From Azorinus chamasolen (Eukaryota; Mollusca; Bivalvia; Cardiida; Solecurtidae), in NCBI GenBank assembly GCA_963576725.1, contig OY755247.1:13706534-13770533 (forward strand): a stretch of 64,000 nucleotides of DNA, read 5' to 3'. Positions 49,436 to 59,735 of the stretch are shown one piece after another. The position numbers and the translations under genes are program-made. How positions within the stretch are numbered: the first letter of the stretch is position 1; every line of letters starts with the position of its first letter. The notes under the pieces were generated by a model. It was not told the origin of the DNA and searched no databases. It saw nothing but the letters and a program-made list of their open reading frames with translations.

Positions 49436-50959
49436 AGAACTATCACTAAAGGTGATGAATACCCCCACACGGCAGCCTTGATTGCAAATCCAAGTTTTGA
49501 ACATGTAACAGGACCAAATAACAAAAATACCCAAAGTTCAAATAGAGAAAATTCTGTAATTTATGCCAAGTATCAAGTGAATCAGGTTGAAATTGAAGGA
49601 GGAGTTCAAAGTACAAGATTTTGCCTGCCAATTTCAAGGCCAAAGGTCATGGTCAAGGTCACAGAGACCTGAAATTTGTGTCTTGCACATCTACTACTCC
49701 TGCGTAACATTTATGCCAAGTATCAAGTAAATCAGGTTGAAAGTGAAGGAGGAGTTCGCCGTACAAGATTTTGCCTGCCAATTTTAAGACCAATTTCAAG
49801 GCCAAAGGTCAAGGTCACAGAGATTTTAAATTTGTGTTTTGCACATCTACTACTCCTGAGTAACATTTATGCCAAGTATCAAGTGAATCAGGTTGAAATT
49901 GAAGGAGGAGTTCAAAGTACAAGATTTTGCCTGCCAATATCATGACCAATTTCAAGGCCAAAGGTCAAGGTCAAGGTCACAGAGACCTGAAATTTGTGTC
50001 TTGCACATCTACTACTCCTGAGTAACATTTATGCCAAGTATCAAATGAATCAGGTTGAAAGTGAAGGAGGAGTTTGCCGTACAAGATTTTGCCTGCCAAT
50101 TTTAAGACCAATTTCAAGGCCAAAGGTCAAGGTCACAGAGATTTTAAATTTGTGTCTTGCACATCTACTACTCCTGAGTAACATTTATGCCAAGTATCAA
50201 GTGAATCAGGTTGAAATTGAAGGAGGAGTTCAAAGTACAAGATTTTGCCTGCCAATTTCAAGACCAATTTCAAGACCAAAGGTCAAGGTCAAGGTCACAG
50301 AGACCTGAAATTTGTGTCTTGCACATCTACTACTCCTGAGTTACATTTATGCCAAGTATCAAGTGAATCAGGTTGAAATTGAAGGAGGAGTTCAAAGTAC
50401 AAGATTTTGCCTGCCAATTTCAAGACCAATTTCAAGGCCAAAGGTCAAGGTCAAGGTCACAGAGACCTGAAATTTGTGTCTTGCACATCTACTACTCCTG
50501 AGTAACATTGATGGCAAGTATCAAGTGAATCAGGTTGAAAGAGAAGGAGGAGTTCAAAGTACAAGATTTTGCCTGCCAATTTCAAGACCAATTTCAAGGC
50601 CAAAGGTCAAGGTCACAGAGACCTGAAATTTGTGTCTTGCACATCTACTACTCCTGAGTAACATTGATGGCAAGTATCAAGTGAATCAGGTTGAATGTGA
50701 AGGAGGAGTTCAAAGTACAAGCTTTTGCCTGCCAATTTCAAGACCAATTTCAAGGCCAAAGGTCAAGGTCAAGGTCACAGAGACCTGAAATTTGTGTCTT
50801 GCACATCTACTACTCCTGATTAACAATTATGCCAAGTGTCAAGTGAATCAGGTTGAAACTGAAGGAGGAGTTCGCCGTACAAAATTTTGCAGACAGACCG
50901 ACCGACCGACCGACAGGCTGATTCCAGTATACCCCCCTCAAACTCTGTTTGTGGGGGTA
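49436..50959 (+). mobile_element. Helentron-like cassette HN6
   Basis: Head CTAGAACTATCACTAAAGG with ACCCCCACACGG. A short HN1-type start, then about nine ~155 bp cores (ACTACTCCTGAGTAACATTT, AAGTATCAAGTGAATCAGG, GATTTTGCCTGCCAATTT). GACC microsatellite, tail hairpin TATACCCCCCTC / GTTTGTGGGGGTATAA. The closest relative in the window is HN5, which has more HN1-type cores near its head. Confidence 0.9.
50890..50922. repeat. GACC microsatellite of HN6
   Basis: (GACC)4-5 between TTTTGCAGACA and CAGGCTGATTCC. Confidence 0.9.
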
Positions 50960-51032
50960 TAATAACTTAACATGCAAAGTCCTCAGTTATGTTTGTTTTC
51001 CTCCTTTTCCTTCACCAGCCAAACAGACATTT

Positions 51033-51130
51033 ACAAACAGTTTGGTTTGGTTTGTTTTTCATTGGGTTTTAAGACGTTTTAACAGTATTTCAGTCATATC
51101 ACGACGTCCAGCTACTTGAGGAAGACCCCA
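51033..51130 (+). mobile_element. SINE-like fragment in a J hairpin
   Basis: TTCATTGGGTTTTAAGACG, TTTAACAGTATTTCAGTCAT, CACGACGTCCAGC, GAAGACCCCAGC. It splits the J arm AACAGTTTGG / ATTCAGACAAGAC; GTTTGG occurs at both edges, a possible short target duplication. Confidence 0.6.
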
Positions 51131-51191
51131 GCTGTTTGGATTCAGACAAGACACTCGTATGGTACGTAACTCCCCATCTTATCACAGAGGT

Positions 51192-51448
51192 CCAGATAAG
51201 AGGCATAAATTACAACATTTTCAAGAATAACTTCTTTATTTCTACAACAAACCCTATGTTGTGAACACTCTTTAGAATTGTATCGAAGATTCATTCCATC
51301 TTAACTTACCCTTTACCTGATGAATATTCATATATGAAATAATGACTAAATGAATATTAATTAGCTGAAGTTTTATAGTGCCATTAGTAATAATGGAAGT
51401 AAATTGTATATAAATATATAATCCAATGTAAATATATTTCATAAGCAA
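51192..51448. mobile_element. D left half and PB-A3 left half
   Basis: 51192-51288: AGATAAGAGGCATAAATT, hairpin left arm to GAATTGTATCGAAG. 51305-51448: ACCCTTTACCTGATGAATAT to ATTTCATAAGCAAAG, stopping where the minisatellite begins. Confidence 0.7.
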
Positions 51449-51696
51449 AGGTGTATCAAAATGTGTCTCTATCAGGTGTGTCTCTATCAGGTGTATCAAA
51501 GGTGTATCTTATATCAGATGTATCAAAGGTGTATCTCTATCAGGTGTATCTCTATCAGGCAAAGGTGTGTCTCTATCAGGTATATAAAAGGTGTGCCTCT
51601 ATCAGGTGTATCTCTATCAGGTATATAAAAGGTGTGCCTCTATCAGGTGTATCTCTAGCAGGTGTACTAAAGGCTCGTCTCTATCAGGCAAAGGGG
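51449..51696. repeat. 15/11 bp compound minisatellite
   Basis: Units GTGTATCTCTATCAG (15 bp) and GTATATAAAAG (11 bp) combine into a 41 bp period at 51560-51660. It grows out of the AAGCAAAGGTGT segment that follows the hairpin position in PB-A elements. Confidence 0.9.
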
Positions 51697-51807
51697 TAAC
51701 AACTTATTTGTTATCAGCAGATTTTAGCATTTGCTTCATCTGTGACAGCACATTCTTCTGTTTCATTTTTGTATTACAGTAAAGTCTCACTAAACAGACC
51801 ACATTTA

Positions 51808-52042
51808 TTAACCCTTTACTCCATCAACATGCCTTTCTATGCCTTTGCAAACAGAGTAGATCCAGATTAGATGGCTCCTATAGGAGTTGTCTGATCAGGG
51901 TCTGCCCAGTGTGCTTATGATGTAATATAGATATGATTCTACAGTTTTCCGCCATAGCCGAAAATTCCTGCGTCCTTGTGCTGTAATAACAATTAATGAC
52001 GTCAATATTTCTTACATGAATATTCATGGAGTAAAGGGTTAA
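51808..52042. mobile_element. PB-A1 MITE nested in pogo-C
   Basis: TTAACCCTTTACTCCATCAA to TTCATGGAGTAAAGGGTTAA. Hairpin centre GGCTCCTATAGGAGTT. Confidence 0.9.
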
Positions 52043-52071
52043 CATAGCAGACTGTAAATGCATGTGGTTGC

Positions 52072-52291
52072 TTAACCCATTCCCTCATAGGCTATTTCTA
52101 GAGCCTACCTCTTTAAATAAATCTACCCAAAAGGAGCATTAACTAGAGAAATGGATTTTTTTTAGAATTTTGTAGTTTGAAACCATTGTGATAAATAGAG
52201 CATTTGCTCCTATAGGAGCAAATGCTCTATTTATCACAATGGTTTCACAAAGTGAGTTGTCAAAAGTCGTCAATATGAGGGAATGGGTTAA
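52072..52291. mobile_element. PB-B1 MITE nested in pogo-C
   Basis: TTAACCCATTCCCTCATAGG to ATATGAGGGAATGGGTTAA with perfect hairpin. It sits at the GGTTGCTTAA site of C, equivalent to the site used at 44471. Confidence 0.9.
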
Positions 52292-52495
52292 CAGGGCATT
52301 CCCTCTTACCGACGCCTATTTACACCTCTGTAAATGTCATTTTTGAAGCCATTGTGATAAATAGAGCACTTTCTATATGGGAACAAATGCTCTATTTATC
52401 ACAATGGTTTCAAAACTACACCATTCTAAAATTTGTTTTTCTGATAAATCTCCTTTTCAGTAGATTTATTCAAAGATCTATAATAGCCTATTGTT
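52292..52495. mobile_element. PB-B MITE, second copy
   Basis: GCATTCCCTCTTACCGACGC, hairpin GATAAATAGAGCACTTTC, right segment to AAAGATCTATAATAGCC; tips eroded. Confidence 0.75.
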
Positions 52496-52831
52496 TAATG
52501 CAATGTAAAAGTGTAGGAGCCTTCTGTAAAACTTTAGTCCTGCATTAAGCTACCATCTGTTTTAAAAATCCAGAAGACTGGTCATATTTGAGAGACCTTG
52601 CTGTACTATCAGTTTGAAACATTAACTAGACAGAGCTTAAGCGCCATTATAAATACAGGGAGATAACACCATAGTTTATCTATTTAAACACATGAATGGT
52701 TATGTCCCTTGTTTTCTGTGTTTTGCAAGTCAGGTTTATCAACCAAAGGGTTGCCAACAAAGCAGACCTAGATCAGATGGCTCCTGTCGGAGCTGTCTTA
52801 TCAGGCTCTGCTCTGTTTGCAATATATGGGA

Positions 52832-53045
52832 TTAACCCTTACAGTGCGGGACCCGAGTCACTAATGTCCTTTGCAAACAGTGCAGACCTAGATGAGAGGG
52901 CTCCTAGGGGAGCCCTCTCATCATGGTCTGCACTGTTTGTCATGTTACACTTTTCTTTAGGAAAAATCCCTAAATATTCACTATAAGCTTGACCTATTTG
53001 AAGTTTGGAATATTCCATTTGAAAATTCAGCGTTGTAAGGGTTAA
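52832..53045. mobile_element. PB-K MITE, complete
   Basis: TTAACCCTTACAGTGCGGG to CAGCGTTGTAAGGGTTAA. Perfect hairpin GGGCTCCTAGGGGAGCCC. Confidence 0.95.
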
Positions 53046-53148
53046 AAATATCCGATTCTACAGTTTCTGCCACGGTCAAACATTCCTGCGTTCATAAGCC
53101 ATTCTAAAAATTCAGCTACACATGTAATTTAACATTCATGATTTTTTG

Positions 53149-53434
53149 TACAGTTGAACTTCAATATATGGAACTTCAAACGACTATACAAATAAGAGAA
53201 GATTCAGTTATCCGATTTCTAATCTGCACAATTTCTCTAGTTCACAGCTTAATGTTGGTCTAAAGTAATGCATTACTTTAGACCTGCATTAAGCTATCAC
53301 ATGTGTTTCTAGATATGCGTAGTGATACATTTAACAAATATTCTGTATTGTAAGTTTCGGAAGGATCAAACTTTTAGTTCAAGTTATCCCGAAGTTCGAG
53401 TTATCTGAGTTTGAGATATCGAAGTTCAACTGTA
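53149..53434. mobile_element. F-family MITE, uninterrupted, in PB-A1
   Basis: TACAGTTGAACTTCAATATA to TCGAAGTTCAACTGTA. The centre is a shortened hairpin CTAAAGTAATGCATTACTTT. Target TA lies in TTTTTTGTATGAATATTC. Confidence 0.9.
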
Positions 53435-53552
53435 TGAATATTCATGGAATAAAAGGCTTGGGATAGAAACTCTAATCTTCAACTGACAGGATTGCAGTGA
53501 CCCCTCTCTACTAAAAAAACCCACTGAAAAATAAGACTACAGGGTCTTCAAC

Positions 53553-53795
53553 TCTATAGGTCATAAATATCATGTAAGAAATAATGACATCATGAATATT
53601 AATTAGATTAATTTGCTATAATAGCAATGGACACAGAAATTTCTAGCCATGACAGAAACTTTAGAATCATATCTATATTATATCATAAGCAAACAGCGCA
53701 GACCCTGATCAGACGGCTCTTATATAAGGTCGTCTGATCTGGGTCTTCTCTGTTTGCAAAGGCGTAGAAAGGTGTATCTATGGAGTAAAGGGCTA
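53553..53795. mobile_element. PB-A1 MITE
   Basis: CTCTATAGGTCATAAATA to TCTATGGAGTAAAGGGCTAA. Core centre GGCTCTTATATAAGGTC. Shares its end with the next copy. Confidence 0.85.
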
Positions 53796-54063
53796 ACCCT
53801 TTAGGTCAAAGATATTCATGTAAGAAATAATGACATCATGAATATCAATTAGAATATTTTTTCTAACGGCGAATGTAAAAGGGATTTTTTGGCCATAGTA
53901 GAAACTGTTCAATCATATCTATTTTACAATCATATCTATAGGAGATTCAGATAAAATTATTTCATCAGTAACCAGAGACGACTTGATCAGATATCTCCTA
54001 CAGGAGCCGTTGGATTAGGTCTACTCTGTTTCCAAAGGCATTATGTATCCGATAATGGATTAA
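53793..54063. mobile_element. PB-A1 MITE abutting the previous
   Basis: CTAACCCTTTAGGTCAAAGA to CGATAATGGATTAAC. CAATCATATCTAT is duplicated. The hairpin is diverged with centre TCTCCTACAGGAGC. Confidence 0.8.
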
Positions 54064-54206
54064 CTTATTTCCCAATACTAATCTACTCACTCAAATGAAC
54101 TCTTGACACTGAGAAAGGGCAATAATTGCATTATTACTACTGTCGAACTGCTGCTGGTCCTGAGTAACTATCTACTGCTAAAACAGTCAGCTGCTTCTAT
54201 ACTGAA

Positions 54207-54740
54207 TAACGCTTTACCTAATAGAAACACTTGTTAACGCCTTTGCAGACCGTGATTAGATGACTCCTGTAGGATCTGTGTGATCAGGGTCTGCTCTGAT
54301 TGCTTATGAAATATTATATACAGTTGAACTTCGATATCTCGAACACGGATAACTCGAAATTCCGGTTAAATGGAACTAAACGTTTGGTCCTTCCGAAACA
54401 GAATTGCTTAAAAATATATCACTACAGATATCTAGAAACACATGTGACAGATTAATGCAGGTCTAAACTAATGCTGAAAGCTTCTACCGAAGCTTTCAGC
54501 ATTACTTAAGCCCTGCATTAAGCTGTAAACTAGATCAATTGTCTACATTAGAAATCGGATAACTCGAACTTTTGTTATCTCGAACGAATTTGTAATTAAA
54601 GTCCCTTGGAGTTTGAGATATCAAGGTTTAACTGTACATCTTATTCTACAGATTAAGGCATGTTAAAAAAAATCCCTTGTTCAAGACTCCGTTAGAAAAA
54701 TTCATCTTATATAATGAATATACATCAGATCAAGGGTTAA
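54207..54740. mobile_element. PB-A1 MITE, host of F
   Basis: GCTTTACCTAATAGAAACA, core with centre GACTCCTGTAGGATC, TGCTTATGAAATATTA, F, CTTATTCTACAGATTAAGG, end TCAGATCAAGGGTTAA. Confidence 0.75.
54319..54636. mobile_element. F-family MITE, complete
   Basis: TACAGTTGAACTTCGATATC to GATATCAAGGTTTAACTGTA. Inner hairpin GCTGAAAGCTTCTACCGAAG with TTAATGCAGGTC / CCCTGCATTAA, the same arm words as pogo-C. Confidence 0.9.
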
Positions 54741-54961
54741 CTCTTTCCCTCATATAAACGCATTTTCATGCAAAGTTAGCTCCTATAGGAGCTGTTGGTT
54801 CAAGGTCTGCTCTGTTTGCTTTTGACATAATATAGATTCGATTCTATAGTTTGTGTCAAAGCATAACAAATCCTTGAAAATGTTATTATATAAAAATTCA
54901 GGCAATAAATAGTCATGATGTCATTATTTCTTACATGAATAACGAACAGGGAAAGGGTTAA
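54737..54961. mobile_element. PB-A3 MITE
   Basis: TTAACTCTTTCCCTCATATA to ACGAACAGGGAAAGGGTTAA. The left core arm is mostly lost (AAGTTAGCTCCTATAGG). Confidence 0.9.
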
Positions 54962-55059
54962 GCGGTATTTAGCTCCAAGGTTTCTAATCTATCTCTTGCA
55001 TGTATTATAACAAATTAGTCTAAGGTCAACATGATCAATTATTAAAATAATGCCTATAT

Positions 55060-55275
55060 TTGGGTAAGTTACTCCTTATGTTGAGGGCTACCTGACAGTT
55101 ATCTGCAGATAGCTTGGATCCAAATGAGACGTCAAATGATTCAACGTCTCATCTGGATTCAAGCTGTTTGAGCCTTTGTTAATAGTTTCTTAGAAAGCTC
55201 AATCAAATTGGAGGTTAGTGAAATATGCTCCACCTGAGAGTGTGAGCAGACATCCGTATCTTAAGCAGGATAAGG
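55060..55275. mobile_element. J-family MITE
   Basis: Hairpin 55111-55165, arms AGCTTGGATCC and GATGAGACGTC-type with complement, TGTTTGAGCC to the right; GCAGGATAAGGGTTG near the end resembles a J tip. Confidence 0.7.
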
Positions 55276-55289
55276 GTTGATCTATATTT

Positions 55290-55620
55290 AACCTTTAATG
55301 TGTACAAACCGAGTATATAAGACCTTTGAAAACAGTGTAGACCCAGATCATAGGATTCATGAGGGAGCCCTTAGATCCGGGTCTGCACTCTTGCCATAAA
55401 GAGTTTTTTTCACTGATAAATTTAGATGTTTAATATTAAGAACCTTTTTTTGTTTAATTAATATTAACTCTTTCGCCGCCAATGTCACATCTGTGATGAT
55501 AATGCCTACAACTATGACAATGCCTACGACTCAATGATCACAATAGCTTGACTTCGAAACAGACGAGCTAAAACTGAAAATTGTAGCAGACAACAAAGTT
55601 TGCAGACAACAAACAAGAAA
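55290..55620. mobile_element. PB-L copy and J relic
   Basis: 55290-55400: TTAACCTTTAATGTGTAC, AAAACAGTGTAGACCCAG, right arm AGATCCGGGTCTGCAC. 55465-55620: TTAACTCTTTCGCCGCCAAT and GCAGACAACAAAG words of J. Confidence 0.6.
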
Positions 55621-55629
55621 TATCTTTAA

Positions 55630-55975
55630 ACAAGATGTGTTTGTGAAACACTATGCCCCCTCATATATTTGACCTCTGACCTTGACCTCTGACCTTGACC
55701 TTGACATGTCACCCCTCAAAATGTGCAGCCTCATGAGATACACAAGCATGCCAAATATCAAGTCTCTATCTCTACTGGTCCAAAAGTTATGGCCAATGTT
55801 AAAGTCGGCGATTTGACCCATATATTTGACCTCTGACCTTGAAGGATGACCTTGACCTTGACACGTCACCCCTCAAAATGTGCGGCTTCATGAGATACAT
55901 ATGTATGCCAAATATCAAGTCTCTATCTATACTGGCTCAAAAGTTATGACCAATGTTAAAGTTGCTGACAAACAA

Positions 55976-56007
<32 letters not shown>

Positions 56008-56053
56008 GGCAAAAACAATATGCCCCCCGACTATCGTCTATGGGGGCATAAAA
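55630..56053 (+). mobile_element. Helentron-like cassette HN7, compact and complete
   Basis: Head ACAAGATGTGTTTGTGAAAC with TATGCCCCC; two ~165 bp cores (TTTGACCTCTGACCTTGA, CACCCCTCAAAATGTGC, CAAATATCAAGTCTCTATC); (ACAG)n at 55966-56009; tail hairpin TATGCCCCCCGACTAT / TATGGGGGCATAAAA. This is the clearest small example of the architecture in the window. Confidence 0.9.
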
Positions 56054-57263
56054 AGATATTCAACGGCATATATTGACATAATGTACAAAACAATAATATT
56101 AAATCTCTGTCATATTAATTTCAATGTTTGGAGATTCTATTAATACAGGGAACTAGATCTATGAAGGTTTTTTGTTATTATACTTGCAGAGAGGCATGTA
56201 ATGGAAATGACTTGGAGTAGAAGAAGCAATTATTGAAAAAATTCAAGTTACTTTTATAGGAAATCACTATTAAAATGTAAAATGTAAAGTAGTTAGTTCT
56301 TCAGTTTAACTACCGTATTATAAAAATGTACATGAAAGCGTATATAAAATATATTTATTTTGATATGAAGATAAAAAATTGAATACACTTTAAAGCATAT
56401 AGGATTTATTTTTTGTTTGTGCAGTCTGTAATTACCTAAAGAACGGTATTTATCTAGACTAGGTCAACGCATTAATCAACTTGTGTGCATCATCATTAGT
56501 GACATCATTAACTGAATCTACATGTACATGTATTTTTAAAACAATATAAAGTTAAGAATCTCAACCTACTTCCACGATCTAAAGCCCCGGGTGATAAAGC
56601 CGTAGCAATAACCTTCAGTAAGTATCTTTATATCACAGAGAGCCAACAACCAAAGCCTCGGTGCTGTGGTCTGGGATAGTAATTAATACTATTAATGCCA
56701 CTACTCTAATATACCTTTCTCCTTTATTATAATACTATGGCATTGCCTGTGATTTATGGTGGTTTCGGCAAACTACCTGTTCGTCAAAGTGGACTTTATT
56801 TTCTCGCTTCTCAGACGTGCTAGATAAGCTGAGTTACTAAAAATAGTAGTACTAGAAATCCTTATCTGGAACACCCCTTGTCTAGTGTATTCATATGCGC
56901 AATTAGGCAAAATTAATAAAAGGGAAGCAACTCTTACAGAATTATACCAACATTTCTAAAGGCAACAACCTTATAAATTAAAATTAATATGAGTAATTGG
57001 CACAAATATGAAATTCTATTTATCATATAAACATTTTAAAAGCCTATTTACAGTAACTGTGGTTGAAAATTGTTGGCAAATGACTGCTGGAAATCAAATT
57101 TTCCTATCCAGGACATTACACCATAACTACCCAATGTAATCGGCAACACAAGCTTTATTAGACAGGCAATTCTTTTTCAGATTTTTTTTCTCAGACAGAT
57201 AATGCATACCTAGAATCAGAACTGCTCTATTATTTGCTTCTCCATTAGTTAAATTCAAAGTTG
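56054..57263. other. Longest stretch free of recognised repeats
   Basis: 1.2 kb, AT-rich, no family words, no palindromes. I looked for exons: no frame longer than about 60 codons has protein-like composition. GCCTCGGTGCTGTGG near 56665 is a small GC-rich island without further support. Confidence 0.5.
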
Positions 57264-57446
57264 TCCAGACAAGATGCATAAATTTGCACATTTTCCAGAA
57301 TATCTCCATTATTTCTCCAGTCCTTTACTGTGACCACTCTTTAGAATCTCGAAGAGACGATCCTAAAGAGTGGTCACAGTATAGGGTTCGGTGGAGAAAT
57401 GACGATTTTAGTATATTGGTACGCACCTTTATCTATAGCTCTGGTT
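57264..57446. mobile_element. D-family MITE
   Basis: GTCCAGACAAGATGCATAAA, hairpin 57312-57399 around CTCGAAGAGACG, distal TTTAGTATATTGGTACGCAC and TTATCTATAGCTCTGG. Confidence 0.85.
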
Positions 57447-57476
57447 ATCAAGACATTAAAAACATTGACTTACTCA

Positions 57477-57949
57477 ACTATTTACTCCATAAATAAGCCT
57501 TTCTACGGCTTTGCTACCTGAGCAGACCCAGTTGGAGCCAGGCTGATCAGGGTATGCTCTGATTGTTTTTATATAATATAGATCTGAATCTACAGTTTCC
57601 ACCATATCCAATATGTCCTGTGTTTGTGTGCCATAGTATTAACCCATTCCCTCATACTGACGACTTTTGAAGCCTCTGTAAAAGTCACTTTATGAAACCA
57701 TTGTCATAAATAGAGCATTTGCTCCTTAGGAGCAAATGCTCTTTTTATCACAATGGTTTAAAAACTAAACAATTCTAAAAGTTTCCTTTTTTCTAGTAAA
57801 TGCTCATTTTCGGTTGATTTATTGAAAGAGATGGGGTCTATAATAGTCTATGAGGGAATGGGTTAATATGCCATTAATATGCCATTAATATGCCATTTGT
57901 AGTGTCATTATTTCTTACATGAATATTCATGGAGTAATTTTAGGGTTAA
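57477..57949. mobile_element. PB-A1 MITE, host of PB-B
   Basis: TCAACTATTTACTCCATAAA to ATTCATGGAGTAATTTTAGGG. Core truncated (GACCCAGTTGGAGCC). After the insert, ATATGCCATTA is repeated three times. Confidence 0.85.
57643..57862. mobile_element. PB-B1 MITE nested in PB-A1
   Basis: CCCATTCCCTCATACTGACG to CTATGAGGGAATGGG with TTAA 57639-57642 and 57863-57866. Hairpin centre TTGCTCCTTAGGAGCAA. Confidence 0.95.
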
Positions 57950-58085
57950 AAACCAATGGAAAGTAGAGACTGAGTGTCCAATATTTAGGATAAACATGGT
58001 ACACAATAATAAATCAACCTAATAGTATTACGAACAATCAAACCTCAATAACTCGAGTGCTCAAATAATTATCATTATTGGTTTT

Positions 58086-58687
58086 TGTATTCTTTCCGTA
58101 AGCAAAAGAATACAAAGTTATACTAGGTCTATTTTAGCGTCGGCCACATGCTACTCTCACCAACCTGACAACCGCCATTCCACTTGGCAGTCTAGTACAA
58201 GTTATTGACATGCATTCGATAGTTTCAAAAGGCATTTATTAATATGACATCCTGAAACAGTCAACGTATACTATGTCTGACATGAAAAGGCTTCGTAGCG
58301 TTAGCTTTGGTTTAGTATGTGTAAGAAAGTCCACAAAATATGGCCATGTGTAAGGAGTGCACACGAGTATACAAATATTAGGCTCAATGTGAAATCACGT
58401 GACCATAATATGAATGAAATTATTCTGACAGAGGATACTCAATAAATAAAGAAGTGCACATTGGATTACCATATGCAAGCGATTAGGTAATCACACCTCT
58501 AACTTCGAAAGCAACTCCGAGTGGTCAGTTTAATAAGCATCATTTTTGCGTGAAACGGCCAAAATATCAGCTGCAACTGAATCACCCACTAGAAATCCTT
58601 TCCCTTCTAGACCCGCTATTTTATGCCAAATATCAGAAATTTGATTGTTCCCATGCAAAGAATACTGCAGCGTCTGCAACACTTTGA
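58086..58687. mobile_element. Dispersed element X, copy 2
   Basis: TTTTTGTATTCTTTCCGTAA to CTGCAGCGTCTGCAACAC. Colinear with copy 1 at 28798 but ~180 bp longer (extra segment about 58331-58500, with AATCACGTGACC). The end hairpin is clearer here: TTTGTATTCTTT and AAAGAATACAAA. Confidence 0.7.
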
Positions 58688-58694
58688 TTAAAGA

Positions 58695-58811
58695 TAGGAG
58701 ACACCTGTGGGAGCTTTCTGTATGACTTCTACTTTGCATTAATCAATCACCTATCTAAAATGACCTCAATTCTTTTTTACTAAAATTTCAGATTAGCGTG
58801 CTTTTACTGTA
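58695..58811. mobile_element. pogo-C right half
   Basis: GGGAGCTTTCTGTATGAC, TTTGCATTAATCAATCACC, AGATTAGCGTGCTTTTACTGTA. Confidence 0.75.
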
Positions 58812-58824
58812 ATTTCATTCATAC

Positions 58825-59016
58825 AGAGCTACAGATAAGGGTGCATACCCAAATACTAAAATCGTCATTTCTCCACCAAACCCTATATTGTGACCACTCT
58901 TTAGTATCGTCTCGAAGAGTCAATTCTAAAGAGAGGGTCACAGTATAGGGTTCGGTGGAGAAATAAAGGAGTTATTCATGAAAATGTTTTAATTTAAACA
59001 TCTTATCTGGAGCTCT
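58825..59016. mobile_element. D-family MITE, complete reference copy
   Basis: TIRs AGAGCTACAGATAAG and CTTATCTGGAGCTCT. Hairpin 58868-58967 (TTTCTCCACCAAACCCTAT and complement) around CGTCTCGAAGAGTC. Used to define D ends elsewhere. Confidence 0.9.
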
Positions 59017-59426
59017 TTTTATACGAACAGCCATAATAGCTTGTATCACATACTTGATGTCAATTGCATTTGACGTCTCGTCCTTGAATCTATTCGTTAA
59101 TGCTGATACAGAAGACACAAACAGAAACTATTGACATTTTTGAAGCTACATGTATATAATACCACTGCTATATCCCGTACAATCTAAATGGCAAGATTAT
59201 CTGAGATGAATCGCCTGGCAGTAAAAAACAATAAATTGTACCAGTCAACTTCAAGGACTTCACAATCACAGAAAAATGACAGCTCTCTTCTGAATTACAT
59301 GAAAGCAATATCCCAGAGTACTAAAAGATAGAGGGAGTATTGCCAGACTCCAAATAAAGATGATGAAAAACAAATGAGCTTCGTTTACATAGGCAGAATC
59401 AAGACAGAATCAATACAAATGGGGCA
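59017..59426. other. Unique spacer
   Basis: Only a J-like word (TGACGTCTCGTCCTTGAATC at 59080). No exon or palindrome. Confidence 0.45.
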
Positions 59427-59735
59427 TTAGCCCTTTCCCTGTGTTGCATATTCATAAGAAATATTATGCATAGGTTGAATTTTTATCAAAGCATAACTAA
59501 TTGTGCACCGGATGTTTTGGCCAACACAGAAACTGTAGAATCAGATCTATATCATTAGCACACAGAGAAGACCATGATCAGACTGCTCCAAAAAGGAGCC
59601 ATCTGATCTGAGTCTACTCTGTTTGCAAAGGTGTGAAAAGGCGTTGATTTAAAGGAAAGGGTTATTAAATGGTATGGATCCTGATGAGTCATCAAGTTAT
59701 TAAGCGTCTCATCTGTATCCAAACTGTTTGCTATG
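59427..59735. mobile_element. PB-A3 MITE followed by J hairpin
   Basis: 59427-59664: TTAGCCCTTTCCCTGTGTTG to TTTAAAGGAAAGGGTTA, hairpin centre GCTCCAAAAAGGAGC. 59667-59735: ATGGATCCTGATGAGTCATC, loop AAGTTATTAAG, complement GTATCCAAACTG. Confidence 0.8.

Larger units (their letters stand above)
51775..52604. mobile_element. pogo-C MITE holding three PB MITEs
   Basis: TACAGTAAAGTCTCACTAAA to AGAGACCTTGCTGTA. Between insertions are recognisable C segments: ATGCATGTGGTTGCTTAA, GTTTAATGCAATGTAAAAG, TCCTGCATTAAGCTACCATC. Confidence 0.75.
52740..53460. mobile_element. PB-A1 MITE, host of PB-K and F
   Basis: Core GCCAACAAAGCAGACCTAG with centre GGCTCCTGTCGGAGCT, ATATATGGGA, PB-K, CCGATTCTACAGTTTCTGCC, ATGTAATTTAACATTCATG, F, then TATGAATATTCATGGAATAA. 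Confidence 0.8.
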
